Shown here: piece after piece, positions 53,831-64,000 of the stretch
Layout of the letters: every line of letters begins with the position of its first letter
Position numbering within the stretch: the stretch's first letter is position 1
NCBI GenBank assembly: GCA_965153455.1
Contig: OZ234495.1
Location: 25,478,875-25,542,874, forward strand
Origin: Sphagnum compactum
Taxonomy: Eukaryota; Bryophyta; Sphagnopsida; Sphagnales
Reading direction: 5' to 3'
Length of the DNA stretch: 64,000 nt
Notes under the pieces: model-generated
The model's input: the letters and a program-made list of their open reading frames with translations, nothing else
Databases searched by the model: none
What the model was told of the DNA's origin: nothing
Translations under genes and position numbers: made by a program

Positions 53831-55900
53831 GCTTGGTTAGACTTAGGTGATTGGTTTGGACTCAAAAACATGCTTGCATCATAACACTCATGAACATTGA
53901 CCTCTAGATCAACATGGAATATAGTGCAACTAGATGCGTTGAAACACTTGTAGTAACAAGTAGACTCAACAAAGCAACCTCAACAACATTAGGGTCTTCG
54001 ATAAAGAAAAAAAACTTGTACTTGAAACCATTCAAAAGCTACAAAAGCATTGTGAAATACTAAATCAAGACTTGAAAAAGACCTAACTAATAGCAATCAC
54101 ATAAGAAACTTGAGAATTGCATTGATATAATGTAAACACTTGGAAGGTCTTTGTGGGCATTGCATGAATGCAAAAGTTATTGTAGTTATAAAGAAACTTG
54201 AGAATCATACCCAAGGGTGTGAAATCATATTGGAGATTGCATTTTCGTTGCATTGATAATTACATGAGTCGAACCTCACCAAGCAATAGACCTCACCAAG
54301 TTTAGAGTATTAAATGCTCTAATGATTTAGGAACTTCCAGTGATTTGTGTGTAATTTGTATGACCTAAATTTGTATGAAATAATGAGAGAATTAACGAAC
54401 TATAATGAGAGCTTTGATGTTAAAAGGCCATGAAATGTTTTAGGTGATCTAGATTGAATTAGTGATGGGAGGGACAATGTTGAAAGCAAAAGTGAAAATG
54501 AATGACCATAGAATGTGATAATGTGACAAGGAGCCATTGTCAATGAGCAGCTCCCCATCACATCCAATAACTAGCTAGCCTTAAACCCCAACCATTGGAT
54601 ATTCATGAAATCTACAACATATTGTTTTTGGGATTAAACAAGACTTGTTGCAACTCTAGATTCTAGGTGACAAATTGGCGAAAGCATGTGAGTTTAAAAA
54701 AATGCTAATTCATGTGCTTTTATTTTATTTTCATTATTCTCTCCCCTCTTGAGAGTTTGGCAAAGCCTAATATGTAACATTTGCCAACACACCAAATAAA
54801 TTGCAAATTAGTTCTATGGTTTTCCGTGCAATCAATCCCCCCAATCGTTCATCAACATGATCATCTTTTATTAATCTGCATGTAGTGAGACATGTGTTGT
54901 GTGTAATTGAATGTGCATTGCACATGATGGGAAAATGTGCATGTATTCTTGTGGTCATTGGAAACACCATCTCATCACTTTTCATGGAAATGACAATCTA
55001 GTGAAATAGAACTGTGGAATGCACCCATGTTTTGTTGTAGCACATAACATACAAACAGGAACCATTAATTTCATTGCGTGCACAAACTCTTCAACTACTA
55101 ATGCCTGCAATGGATTGCAGGCATTATCATTCAAATTGCATTGTATAAGATGTATTTCTGAACTCTACAGAACTTCAAAACTAGTGCCTGCAAAAAAATG
55201 AAGTTTGTCAAATCATGTGAATTGGAGAACTCAAATTATTCAGATACAAAAGTATGCTACAATTTTATGTTCCAATGTCCAAGATTAATAATGAAACAGT
55301 TTGGGTGTGTTGTGCATGGTGCATCACTTGCTTTTCGCCCCCTTTTGTGAATGGCACCCACATGAATAGTTCTACAAGATTGACCCAATCTTCTTCTTCT
55401 TCGTTTTCTTTACAAAATTAATGGGTTTGTTACTACTCTTACAAGAGCTGCTGCTCTAGCAGTCTGCAGCTTTGAAATTAGTTTTTAAGTTCTTCCTCTC
55501 ATCTCTCTCTCTCTCTACACCTGATCATAATGCTTGCAAGGCTATGGCTTGAGCAAGACTATTCTCACTGGGGAGGATTGATGAGTATTTATGAACTGTG
55601 GATCTCTCTCTCTCTCTTTCAATAAGTGTTTCCCCTAGCTCTGTTTCTGTTTCCAGGTTTGGTTTTAAGGGGGAAAAGGAACCCTACTGGAACTACAGTG
55701 AAGTACAAATCTGGAGTGCAGGTAAATCTGTCCTCCACCCACCTCAGATCTCTTGCTCTGTTATGTTCTCAACTGGCATAACATAAGCTGCTAGAGATTG
55801 CACCTGCAGTTTATCACTGAGCTCTTCTCAATTTTCTTACGGTACACTCTTGAACAAGTCCCCCTCACAAGGGGACCCGATCGGAGTAGACATTATTAAG
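53831..55900. other. Intergenic, no gene seen
   Basis: No gene is recognised. Minor CT runs occur at about 55502-55515 and 55602-55617. The right end probably contains the 3' untranslated region of the RPN5-KRP gene. Confidence 0.4.
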
Positions 55901-58595
55901 TCACACAGTTGATGATCTTCGAATACTGCTGCTTGTGGGTGTTATTGACTGTGACTGCACACTGACCCACTCAAACCGACCTGGCAATGGTATGCCCTTC
56001 AAAGGATCAAAGTTGTATCTGCATAATTCCAGAGAGAGAGAGAGAGAGAGATGTCAAGAGCCACATCCCACAGCTGAAATAAAACATAACATCTTTCAAC
56101 AAAATAGGATTAGATGAGCTCACCTATCAGTGAACCTTTTGCGCTCCCTTTCCTCAAACTCAGAGAAGAAGTCTTCCATTTCTGCTGGAGATGGTGAGTC
56201 AAATAGCCGTCTTCTTCTTCGTCGCGCCATTCTTGGAGTTGTTCTCCGAGTAGTACTAGTAGTAGCCGACTTCTTGGAGGACAATCTAGGAATTTCCTTT
56301 GCTTTTGTTTCCTGTCGCTGTGTAGGGGGAGGTGTATTTGGTCTACTTTCACTAATTGTTGGAACATCCAATTTGGTTTCCAGAGATTGGTCCTGAAATT
56401 GTCCATTGCATTTCTCATATTTCTGTTTCTGGGATTGTTCCTGCAGTTGTGCCTGACATTCCTGAACTTCCAGCAATTGTTGTTGAATTGGTGGTTCACT
56501 ACAATTTCAACACAGATGTATTTAGCACCCAGAGTTTACAAAACACCTCACCTACTCTGCCAGTGGAGCAGATTATTTAGAAATAAGACTACTAACTTCT
56601 GCATTTCCACAGTTCACACAAACCCAACATTTGCAGTTGCAGTCGAGTTGGCAAGTACCCACGAATTGTTCAACATCCCAATGGATAACCAAGCTGAGTT
56701 GAAACTTTGAGACAACTGGGGAGGAAAGAGACAAAAAAAGATTAGCAGGGAGGATTAGGAGTACCAAGCTCTTGGGGGATCAGCCAGCTTCAACATTTCC
56801 ACAGGGTTCGACTTTGTTGGGTCAGATTGTAGATTGTCATCAGGATGTAAAACCACATACCAGCATATTTTCTTCAGCCCCTGCATACAGAGAAACCACT
56901 TTAGCTTGATATAAGCTGCTGGTTCACAAACTCAAGAAACCTGCTGTACTAGCATGCTCAAGCTTTAAGTCACTTCAAGCTTCAAAGCATTTCCAGGCTC
57001 AGCAGAAGGCAATAGAAAGACTAAAACCAAGTTTGTTCAGTGAAAAAATATGTGGGTTAAATCACTTCAAGCTTCAAAGCATATCCAGGCGAAGAAAAAA
57101 AAGCTGGTTTCCCAGTTCCAAAATGTGGCATTTCTTTGATATGCAAATGAAGGCCTATTGCAACTTTTTGGGTACCTTGCCAGAGGAGACACTATTGAGA
57201 GTCTCAATCAGCTCATTTCGAGTGTCCATGTCTGGTGCATCATCTATGTATTGGGCAGCTTGCTGAACCATGGCTTTTACTACCTGCAAACCATCAATAC
57301 CCATTCTTCAAACAAACTCTTTGGATTGAATCATGTGTGTGGACCCCTCCATAACTTCATTTTGTGACTCCCTCTGTATTGAGAAGCAACAAAGCAGCAG
57401 TAAAATACTTATGTTGCTGTTTGCATGCTCTTATCCCACCTATGGTAATCGGAGGGAATAGGAGAAGTCACATACAGAAGATGGGATTTTCAAAGTCTCC
57501 TATTCCCTCTGATTTCCACTTTCTTCTACATGCTATGTGATTTTTCTTTTGTGTGCTACTTTCTTTTGCTTGTAGAAGAAAGTAACGTACAAAACAAAAA
57601 ATCCAAAGGCAGCAAGCCGAGTCATGAGAAGCAGCATAGATGATCAGTGAACTGGACAAAACAGAGCCTTCACAAACGTTAGTTACCTGCTGAAGCTGAG
57701 GTTGACGCTGAGAGAGTATATGGATTTGATCGTTGAGAGTTTTCCAGGCCCGTGCTTCATAACACAGTTGAACAATGGCCATCACTACTCTTCTAGTTCT
57801 TGAAACATCAGCTGCACGTCGCATTTGGTTCTCTAATTTCAATAGCTCCTCAATAGCAGCATCCAACCTGCTCTCCTGTGGCAGCACAATAAAAAAAGTT
57901 TGGAAAAACAAGTTGAGAGATTATCTGTTGGTGGCCATATGAAAGCACCTACTTCCTTAACTTTGTCAAACAACGACATCTTGATGCAGGGAAAAACAAA
58001 AACCAAAAAATCTTGAGGACCCACATATGCAGAACTTAGATAAGCTTAAGAAAAACCAATGGGCCACTCAAAGTTGCAGAGTCCCATTGTTGTTCTTCAA
58101 AGGAGAAAAATTCTGTGGGCTCGGCCATGGATTTTCTAATGGGTACCTCAGGAGGAAGAAAGCACTTGCGTCATCATGCAATTGTCATTTTCTTCCTCTT
58201 GAGCAAAACAAGAACAAAGAAGAAGAAGAAAATGTCAATTGCATGATGACCCAAGTGCCTTTTCCCTCTTGAGGTACCCATTAGAAACTCTTTCAGGCTT
58301 CTTCTTCTTCTTCTTCTTTGCTGACAATCAATGGCACTTGCGAACAACAACAACAACAGAGGCGAAGAAACAAAACACTTTGGAAATTGTTCCTCAAGAG
58401 GTAGTGTAGTACCTCAAGAGCAACCATTCGCTGCGCTTGAATGTTTGTTTCCAATGAGGCGTAGTCGAAAGCACCGCAGAGATCGTCAGCATCATGGATA
58501 CGATCATCCCTCATCATCATCATCATCATCTCCTCCTCTGGCGTCTCATCTTCTTCTTCTTCTTCTACTTCCTTCCTCATGGTTTCCATCATCAT
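55901..58595 (-). CDS. Predicted RPN5-KRP chimera (proteasome lid fragment plus CDK inhibitor)
   Basis: Exons: 58595-58413, 57875-57687, 57283-57176, 56880-56765, 56498-56124, 56018-55901. All junctions are GT-AG, all phases fit, and the sum is 1089 nt (362 aa). Residues 1-61 are acidic and Met-rich. Residues 62-160 match the N-terminal helices of 26S proteasome lid subunit RPN5 ('[19 protein letters not shown]', then '[18 protein letters not shown]'). Exon 4 ('[18 protein letters not shown]') matches a later RPN5 segment, so roughly 150 middle residues and the C-terminal PCI domain are missing. Exons 5-6 encode a KRP/ICK C-terminus: basic '[13 protein letters not shown]', '[20 protein letters not shown]', 'YNFDPLKG' and 'GRFEWVSV', the cyclin/CDK-binding region. 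KRPs inhibit CDK-cyclin complexes in the nucleus. The exon 4-5 junction forms codon TGT. Either a real fusion, or a dead RPN5 copy beside a KRP whose own first exons I did not find. Confidence 0.6.
58133..58287. repeat. Long imperfect hairpin in intron 1 of the RPN5-KRP gene
   Basis: Left arm 58133-58200 and right arm about 58220-58287 are inverted copies of about 68 bp with roughly seven mismatches, around a loop of about 19 nt. Several mismatches would be G-U pairs in RNA. The arms contain 'tttctaatgggtacctca' and 'gtcatcatgcaattg'. It could be a young miRNA-type precursor or a small MITE. I found no clear target duplication. Confidence 0.7.
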
Positions 58596-58625
58596 CCGGT
58601 AAGTGTAACTCCAATTTTTCTGGTT

Positions 58626-58638
58626 CTTATATATATAG
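58626..58638 (-). promoter_or_regulatory. Possible TATA box
   Basis: The minus strand reads CTATATATATAAG about 31-43 bp before the first ATG of the RPN5-KRP model. If used, transcription would begin almost at that ATG, so translation may instead start at a later in-frame ATG (58592, 58589 or 58580). It could also be chance AT sequence. Confidence 0.3.
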
Positions 58639-59185
58639 TTCGCACAGTTAGCCACAAAACCCTACGTGCTCCCTCCTGACGTTGCTGAGGCGGCAATGCG
58701 AGCAAAGGAACTCAACCCAAGAGCGAGAGCGAAAAAGAAAAGAAAAAAAAAGCAACGGAAAGAGATATATGTAAGGTAAGGAAACACGAGGAGGACGAAG
58801 GCGAGTTTCACAGAGCAAAACCCACGACGGCTCGCTCACACAGCGGCGTGCATTCGACCAGAAAAAAACTAATGACCACAAGCGAACAAACAGACTAACT
58901 GGGAGCTTTCAGAGTACCCATTTCTACAGTCCATGAGAAAATATAGACGAGATGCTGCGGAGTGAGATGGAAGTGCATGCAGACCGGTGCAGGTGAATGG
59001 AGCAAGACTCCAACTCAGAAGATTGATTTCTGAGTGCAAAACAAAACCACAGACCCGAAGTCTTGAGAACACGCTCAGGCGACGACGATGACGACAACGA
59101 CGCAGAATGCAACAAAAACACACACACCCACTGAATAATAATAGTAATAAGAAACACAAGATAGAGACTACAAACGCAAATTGCT

Positions 59186-59218
<33 letters not shown>

Positions 59219-60783
59219 TCTCTCTCTCTCTCTGTCTCTCTCTGTGGCTGTGTCTGTGTGCGTCTTGTTGGAGAATGCTGGGATTAGGAAAAACAGTTCA
59301 AATTTAGGAATCCGCGACCACTTCCCTCCCTCACTCACACGTGGCCTGGCGTGACTCTTCTTCTACATGCTCTTGAGTCCCAGCGCTACACTACTACTAC
59401 GGAGCCCGCAAACAAACAGACAGACAAACAGACAAGTCTAGCTAGCTAGCGCAGCAATGAACCTGAAGGCAGTCAGTCAGTTAGTCCGTCCGTCCGCGAG
59501 AGTAACATTGATCTGGTGACCACCACAACAACTTTTAAAGCTGCTCATGGATGGCTCCACCGTTTTGTAAACAAAGGTAGTGCTGCAAGAGGGGAGAGTG
59601 GAGCTGCCGGGGTGCAGGTAGCAATGACAGATTTCGCTGCGGGTGTGTACATACAACAACCGCAAAAGAGGAACAACCACAACAACAACAACAACAAAGG
59701 AAGGAGCGAGCGAGCGAGCGTGCGCGCGAGCAATTCTTCCGCCTCCTCCTGCAGCAGCCTTTTTGCCTTTGTGTGCAGCTGCTGCAACACACGCCCGCAA
59801 GCGCCGAAGCAACTCCACTGCCCCTCTTCTCCGCCCGCCGCCCGCCCGTCCGCCCGTCCGCCCGCGCGCCCTCATTTTTTTTTTTGGGTTTTGGGGCCTT
59901 GACCGAGCCGGTAGTGTTTTTTTCTTTTATTTTTTACTTGGGCACGCTGTTCAACAGAAACCTTACACAAAGACCAATAATGTGCTCTGCCTTTATCTTT
60001 TCAATCAGAGCTGCTTCAAAAGTAAAGTTAGCCTAGTTCACATGGCAGGCAGTTCCCCAAAAAAATTTAAATTTTTTTTTAAAAAATTTTAAAAAATTCC
60101 CTGTTCATTTTTTGCCTTTTGTTCCTTAGGGCAATTGTGGGGGAGGTAGAATTTTTTCATGTTAATGAGGGGCATTAACACTAGTAATACACCCACCCTC
60201 CCCCCTCCCCCCTTTAGGTCTGGATTTTACTATTTTTAACTCGCTTTTTTTAACAGGTTTTTGTGTTCAGTAAGAAGGTTTTTTTTTTTTTTTTTTTTTT
60301 TAAATTTAAAGAAAGAAAGAAGGTACTCCATCCATCCAGGGCAATATGGTTGTTACTACTCTCTACAGCAAAGGAAACTTATAACTATGATGCCCTTAAA
60401 GAGACTTCCTTGGTACATACATACTAGGGAGGTTGGAATGTCCCTGTGACCATCATGTCCTCAATGGAGTGCCTTGAATCAAGAAGAAGTGTATGCCCTC
60501 CTTATGGCTTGCCTATAGGAGCTTACAACAGAAAAGACCTTACCATTTTTTAATAGGTTTTTAATTGATGACCTCCACTAAACACCAAAATTTGTTCCTA
60601 TGTAAAGTGAGTAAACATTTTGTTTACAAAATAGTTCCCACATTTGGTTTTTAAAAAAAAACCTTCCCCGTGTTTTGAAAAAGCCCGGACTTACGTCTTA
60701 ACGACATGTAATGTAATGCCCTGATCCTCAGGTGTTACCAATTGCCATCTATGGATTTGCCTTACCCTAACTTACTCGAACTA
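58639..60783. other. Intergenic, simple repeats, no supported gene
   Basis: It contains a CG-rich, low-complexity stretch around 59690-59870, a GT/CT microsatellite and poly-T at 60279-60301. Open frames across 59477-59902 are driven by trinucleotide and CG-rich repeats. I looked for the missing N-terminal part of KRP on the minus strand here and did not find it. Confidence 0.4.
59188..59232 (+). repeat. (GT)15 followed by (CT)8 microsatellite
   Basis: Uninterrupted GT from 59188 to 59217, passing directly into CT to 59232. Confidence 0.9.
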
Positions 60784-61006
60784 AGGTGTATTCACACTTA
60801 ATGTTAAGTCAGTGTTAAATGAAAGTCTAGGTGGCATCTTAGGTGACACCCAATGCAAAACGGGTGATTGTTTAACATATAGTGAATGTTAACTTAACAT
60901 AATAAAAATCTTCATGGTAAATAGGTTTAGGTCCTAAATGGCTACTAGCTTGGTGTTAGGGGACTTAATAATAATAGAAACCTTAACACTAAGTGTGAAT
61001 GCACCT
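60784..61006. mobile_element. 223-bp MITE, copy 2
   Basis: It matches the element at 50075-50285 along its length, with small indels. Its ends read AGGTGTATTCACACTTAATG and, in reverse complement, AGGTGCATTCACACTTAGTG. TA flanks both sides. The two copies share 'gtgaatg(c/t)taacttaacat' and 'agcttggtgttaggggactt'. Confidence 0.8.
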
Positions 61007-61292
61007 TAAGAAGAAGGCTAAAACAAAGAGGATGAATGAGTTAGTTATTAATATTTATGAGGGGGAATCTTGAGAAAAATTGGCCCTTAAAAAATTTATT
61101 CAAAAGAATAAGGAACCCCATTAATCAATCAAAGAGAGATGAATGAATGAATGAATAGGTATAGAAAGGGGTTTATACAAGAAACCTAGACAACTTGACC
61201 CCCCATTTTTCTCATGGAAAGAACACAGGTAGAAATTTTTTGAGTGTATGTGTACAGCACCTTATCCTAATAAAAATTTCTTCCACACAAAA

Positions 61293-61327
<35 letters not shown>

Positions 61328-62670
61328 CTGCCTCCTCTCTAATCTCAAATGAGCTCACTCAAGAGGGTTTAAATTTCTATTGGATCTTTACGTTGAGTAA
61401 GTAAGAACCTGGAACGAGGCAGTTTTGGTAATTTGTGTACTGCTCTTGGCTCCCGCCTCACATCGGGCCCACATTCCCAAAATGGCCCCATTCTCAGTCC
61501 TTACCTTACACACAATTTGAGGAAGTTACCAATTGAATCCAGAAAGGGAAGAGAGGGGGGGGGGAATCATCAATCAAGCAAACAAACCAGGAGTGAAAAA
61601 AAAGGTACCCTCTAGTGAAGGTCTGCCTGACAGACTGACCGGACTGGACCCTGACGTAATTTGCTTGTGCATGCCACTCTCTTTCATCCATCAGCACAGC
61701 GCCTGCCTGCCGTCATGGTGGGCCAGTGGATGGAATCATAATAGAGGGGGTAGGTGTAGTAGTAGTAATTATACTAGCCATGGGATGAAAGAGCTCTACG
61801 TACGTCCGTCCGTCCGTCCGTCCGTCTTTCTTTCTTTTCTTAGTTTCTGTCTGTCTGTTCGTCCGTCCGTCAGTCCTTCCGTCCTTCTTTCCGTCATTAA
61901 CCTCCCCATCATCCCTTGCCCCATTTTTCGTTTCGCTTATATATTTTTTAATATATTTTTAATTCCTTTTTCGGGCAGCCACGTGATTGGCCTACTCAGT
62001 CAGTATGTGTAGTAAGGTACATACTACTGCCTACTTGCAGCTCCGTGATTTTTTTTATTACCAATTTTTTTTGCCAAATTTGCACCTGAAAAATATGATT
62101 TCAAATTTCAACCTCTCTGAAGGATTTTTCATGGAAAAAAAATGGTCCCAAAATTGGCCAGATTTTGGGGGAAAAAAAATTCTAAAACACCAGACTTTTA
62201 TGATAAGTTCTATTAGGTAGCCAAGAATATGGAAGGACCCCCTTTTTTCTTTTTTTTTTAAAAACTTTCATATTTGGTAATGTTGGCGAATTTGGCTCTT
62301 TTTTTTTTTTTTTTTTTTTTTGGGGATGATGGTCACTTTGGTGACATCACAAAATTGGCCATTGAAGACAAAAAAAAAGAAAAAAAAGAAAAGGAAAAAA
62401 AACCACTGCTATTACTACTTAACTGCTGTTGTCTCTCATCCAACCAAAGTGGGAATATGGACTAGAACCTGGCTCCACATGGATGAGAATGTTGAACTTG
62501 AATCTCTAGGGCCATGGATGTGCCTAGAAGGGGAAAAGCATTTGGTTCACAAGTTAGGCCAGGCCGGCATCGACACTAATTATATCACTTATACAAATGT
62601 TGAAACTATCCACAAAAAAAAATCATTTAGAAGAAAAAATTGTGAAGGAAACTTGAGAATCTTTTTTGCC

Positions 62671-62732
<62 letters not shown>

Positions 62733-64000
62733 GTCAATTATGTATGGCAGAAAAAATAATAGTACTTTACAATTAGGCATTATATTAAATAATGAAAATA
62801 ATGAAGCTATTGTGCTTGAGAGCGTCAAACAGATTACGGGCATGATGATGCACACGTATTTTTTTTAATTATTTATTATTATTATTACTTTTTCAGAATT
62901 TTCAGCTATTCCAAAAAATAATTAATTAGTGCTTAACCTGCCTAGGTACTACTATATAGAAAAACAATAGGGTCAATAATACGGTCTTCTAGAGCCTCTT
63001 TGTTCTCTCAACTTTGTCAGTTTGTACACCCTTATACCTTCCTCCCCGCAACACACCACACCACACCGACTTGTTGCTTCGGGTGCTGTTGTTGCCGGAA
63101 GCTGCTTTGTTGCCAGGACTCGGCTTGGATGCTGCTGGAATCCCGCTCGCTCTTTCGATGGCTGGCAGGCAGATCAAAGACGGTCTCATGGTAATCCTCC
63201 TACCGTGTATGTATGTATAATTGGGTCACTCAACAATGTCGTAACTATCTGGCATATTTTGCCACCGGCCGGCCGACTTCTTCACAATGTCCAAGGTCAT
63301 GCATCAAGCCACAACAATGAATTGAAAGGCCGTAAAACTAACAAGCATATGTATGTTTGTACAAATCTACAAACAAAAATTTCATTTGAAAAAAATTTCA
63401 TTCTAAAATAGTAAGGGCAAAGTGGGTCCCCTCCTACCCATCCTTTTACCCTTTTCCCTCCCCCTTTTTGTTTTCCCTCACAAATTGGGCCTTTTTGTGG
63501 GGTCCTTTTGGCAAGGACTAGGGCAACAATAAGTAATAAGCAAAAGGTGGAAGACATTTTTGAACAGATTTTTCCTTTTGCTTTGTTTGTTTGTTTTCTA
63601 GTGGTGGTGGGGTGGGGGAAGAGGAAATGCAGCTAATGCTCGTCCACCCTTGTCTAAACCTGACATTCCTGTCCCCACCACCACCACCTTTTCTTTACAA
63701 CCCTTTTGTATCCATCAATAACCCCATTTATGAAATGAAATAAGCCTCTCTCGTAATGTCTAGAAAAATGTTAAATTTGGACTTAGAGACCATGGTTTAT
63801 TCTTAGTGTGGGATCTTTACCATGGTTAGAGTCAACCTTTAAGAAACAAAATTCAGAAAATTCACCATGGTAACAGAGTGAAGGTGAGTATAGGTATTTT
63901 GGGTTCACCCAAGGCAACAGGTAGTCAGTCACCCACACTCATGGAGTGAGGTAGTCATGCAAAAATGGGGACCCAAAAAACCCCTCTTGGAATTTTGAAA
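61007..64000. other. Right-end intergenic with microsatellites, no supported gene
   Basis: Simple repeats include (AC)14 at 61295-61322, a GTCC tract at 61803-61826 and poly-T at 62299-62321. The GC-richer patch at about 63060-63200 could hold a first exon of a gene leaving the window, but nothing recognisable follows. No RNA gene is seen. Confidence 0.4.
62675..62731. repeat. (TA)28 microsatellite
   Basis: A perfect TA run of about 57 bp. Confidence 0.95.

Noticed and set aside
56573-56767. Possible first exon of a separate KRP gene
   Set aside because: No frame here resembles a KRP N-terminus. One frame could supply an ATG and splice to exon 5 in phase, but its peptide is hydrophobic and unlike the family.
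59477-59902. Frames of 81-132 aa on both strands
   Set aside because: They are low-complexity, driven by CG-rich, AAC and similar repeats. Also checked as a missing KRP N-terminus and not matching.
63160-63192. Short ATG exon-like segment followed by GT
   Set aside because: Only 11 codons before a possible donor, no following exon found, and no family recognised.

Overview
This is a nuclear window from a land plant. It is AT-rich and gene-sparse, with GT-AG introns, plastid-targeted fatty-acid enzymes, a plant KRP domain and plant transposon relics. A complete front-end (cytochrome b5-fused) acyl desaturase close to moss delta-5 desaturases points to a seed-free plant, most likely a moss. 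That placement is inference from remembered family sequences, not a search.

Layout. 0-14 kb: one intronless Golgi GDP-sugar transporter (minus), then repeat-rich DNA with a dead PIF/Harbinger transposon (9.7-11.6 kb). 14.4-19.6 kb (plus): a 10-exon gene for plastid 3-oxoacyl-ACP reductase (332 aa), preceded by a 57-bp pyrimidine-rich minisatellite. 20-30 kb: a broken reading frame, a 4.6-kb element with perfect terminal inverted repeats and TAA target duplications, and a Ty3/gypsy protease relic. 30.2-34.8 kb (minus): an 8-exon KASI-type beta-ketoacyl-ACP synthase (495 aa), intact except that the first catalytic histidine is cysteine and two neighbouring family residues are changed. 35-42 kb: AT-rich intergenic DNA. 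42.1-46.9 kb (minus): a 13-exon delta-5-type front-end desaturase (494 aa). 47-55 kb: intergenic DNA with foldback elements and a hAT-like transposase relic. 55.9-58.6 kb (minus): six exons whose phases all fit, joining fragments of proteasome lid subunit RPN5 to the C-terminal CDK-inhibitor domain of a KRP/ICK protein. 59-64 kb: simple repeats and a MITE.

Most notable: (1) the KASI-like protein with a Cys-Cys-His instead of Cys-His-His triad; (2) the in-frame RPN5-KRP chimera; (3) three acyl-lipid genes (reductase, condensing enzyme, desaturase) within about 33 kb. Reductase and condensing enzyme act consecutively in plastid fatty-acid synthesis; the desaturase acts on long-chain acyl groups at the ER. 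Whether the clustering is functional or chance cannot be told from one window.

Exon models were assembled by hand from splice sites, reading phase and family similarity. Outer mRNA boundaries were not determined.
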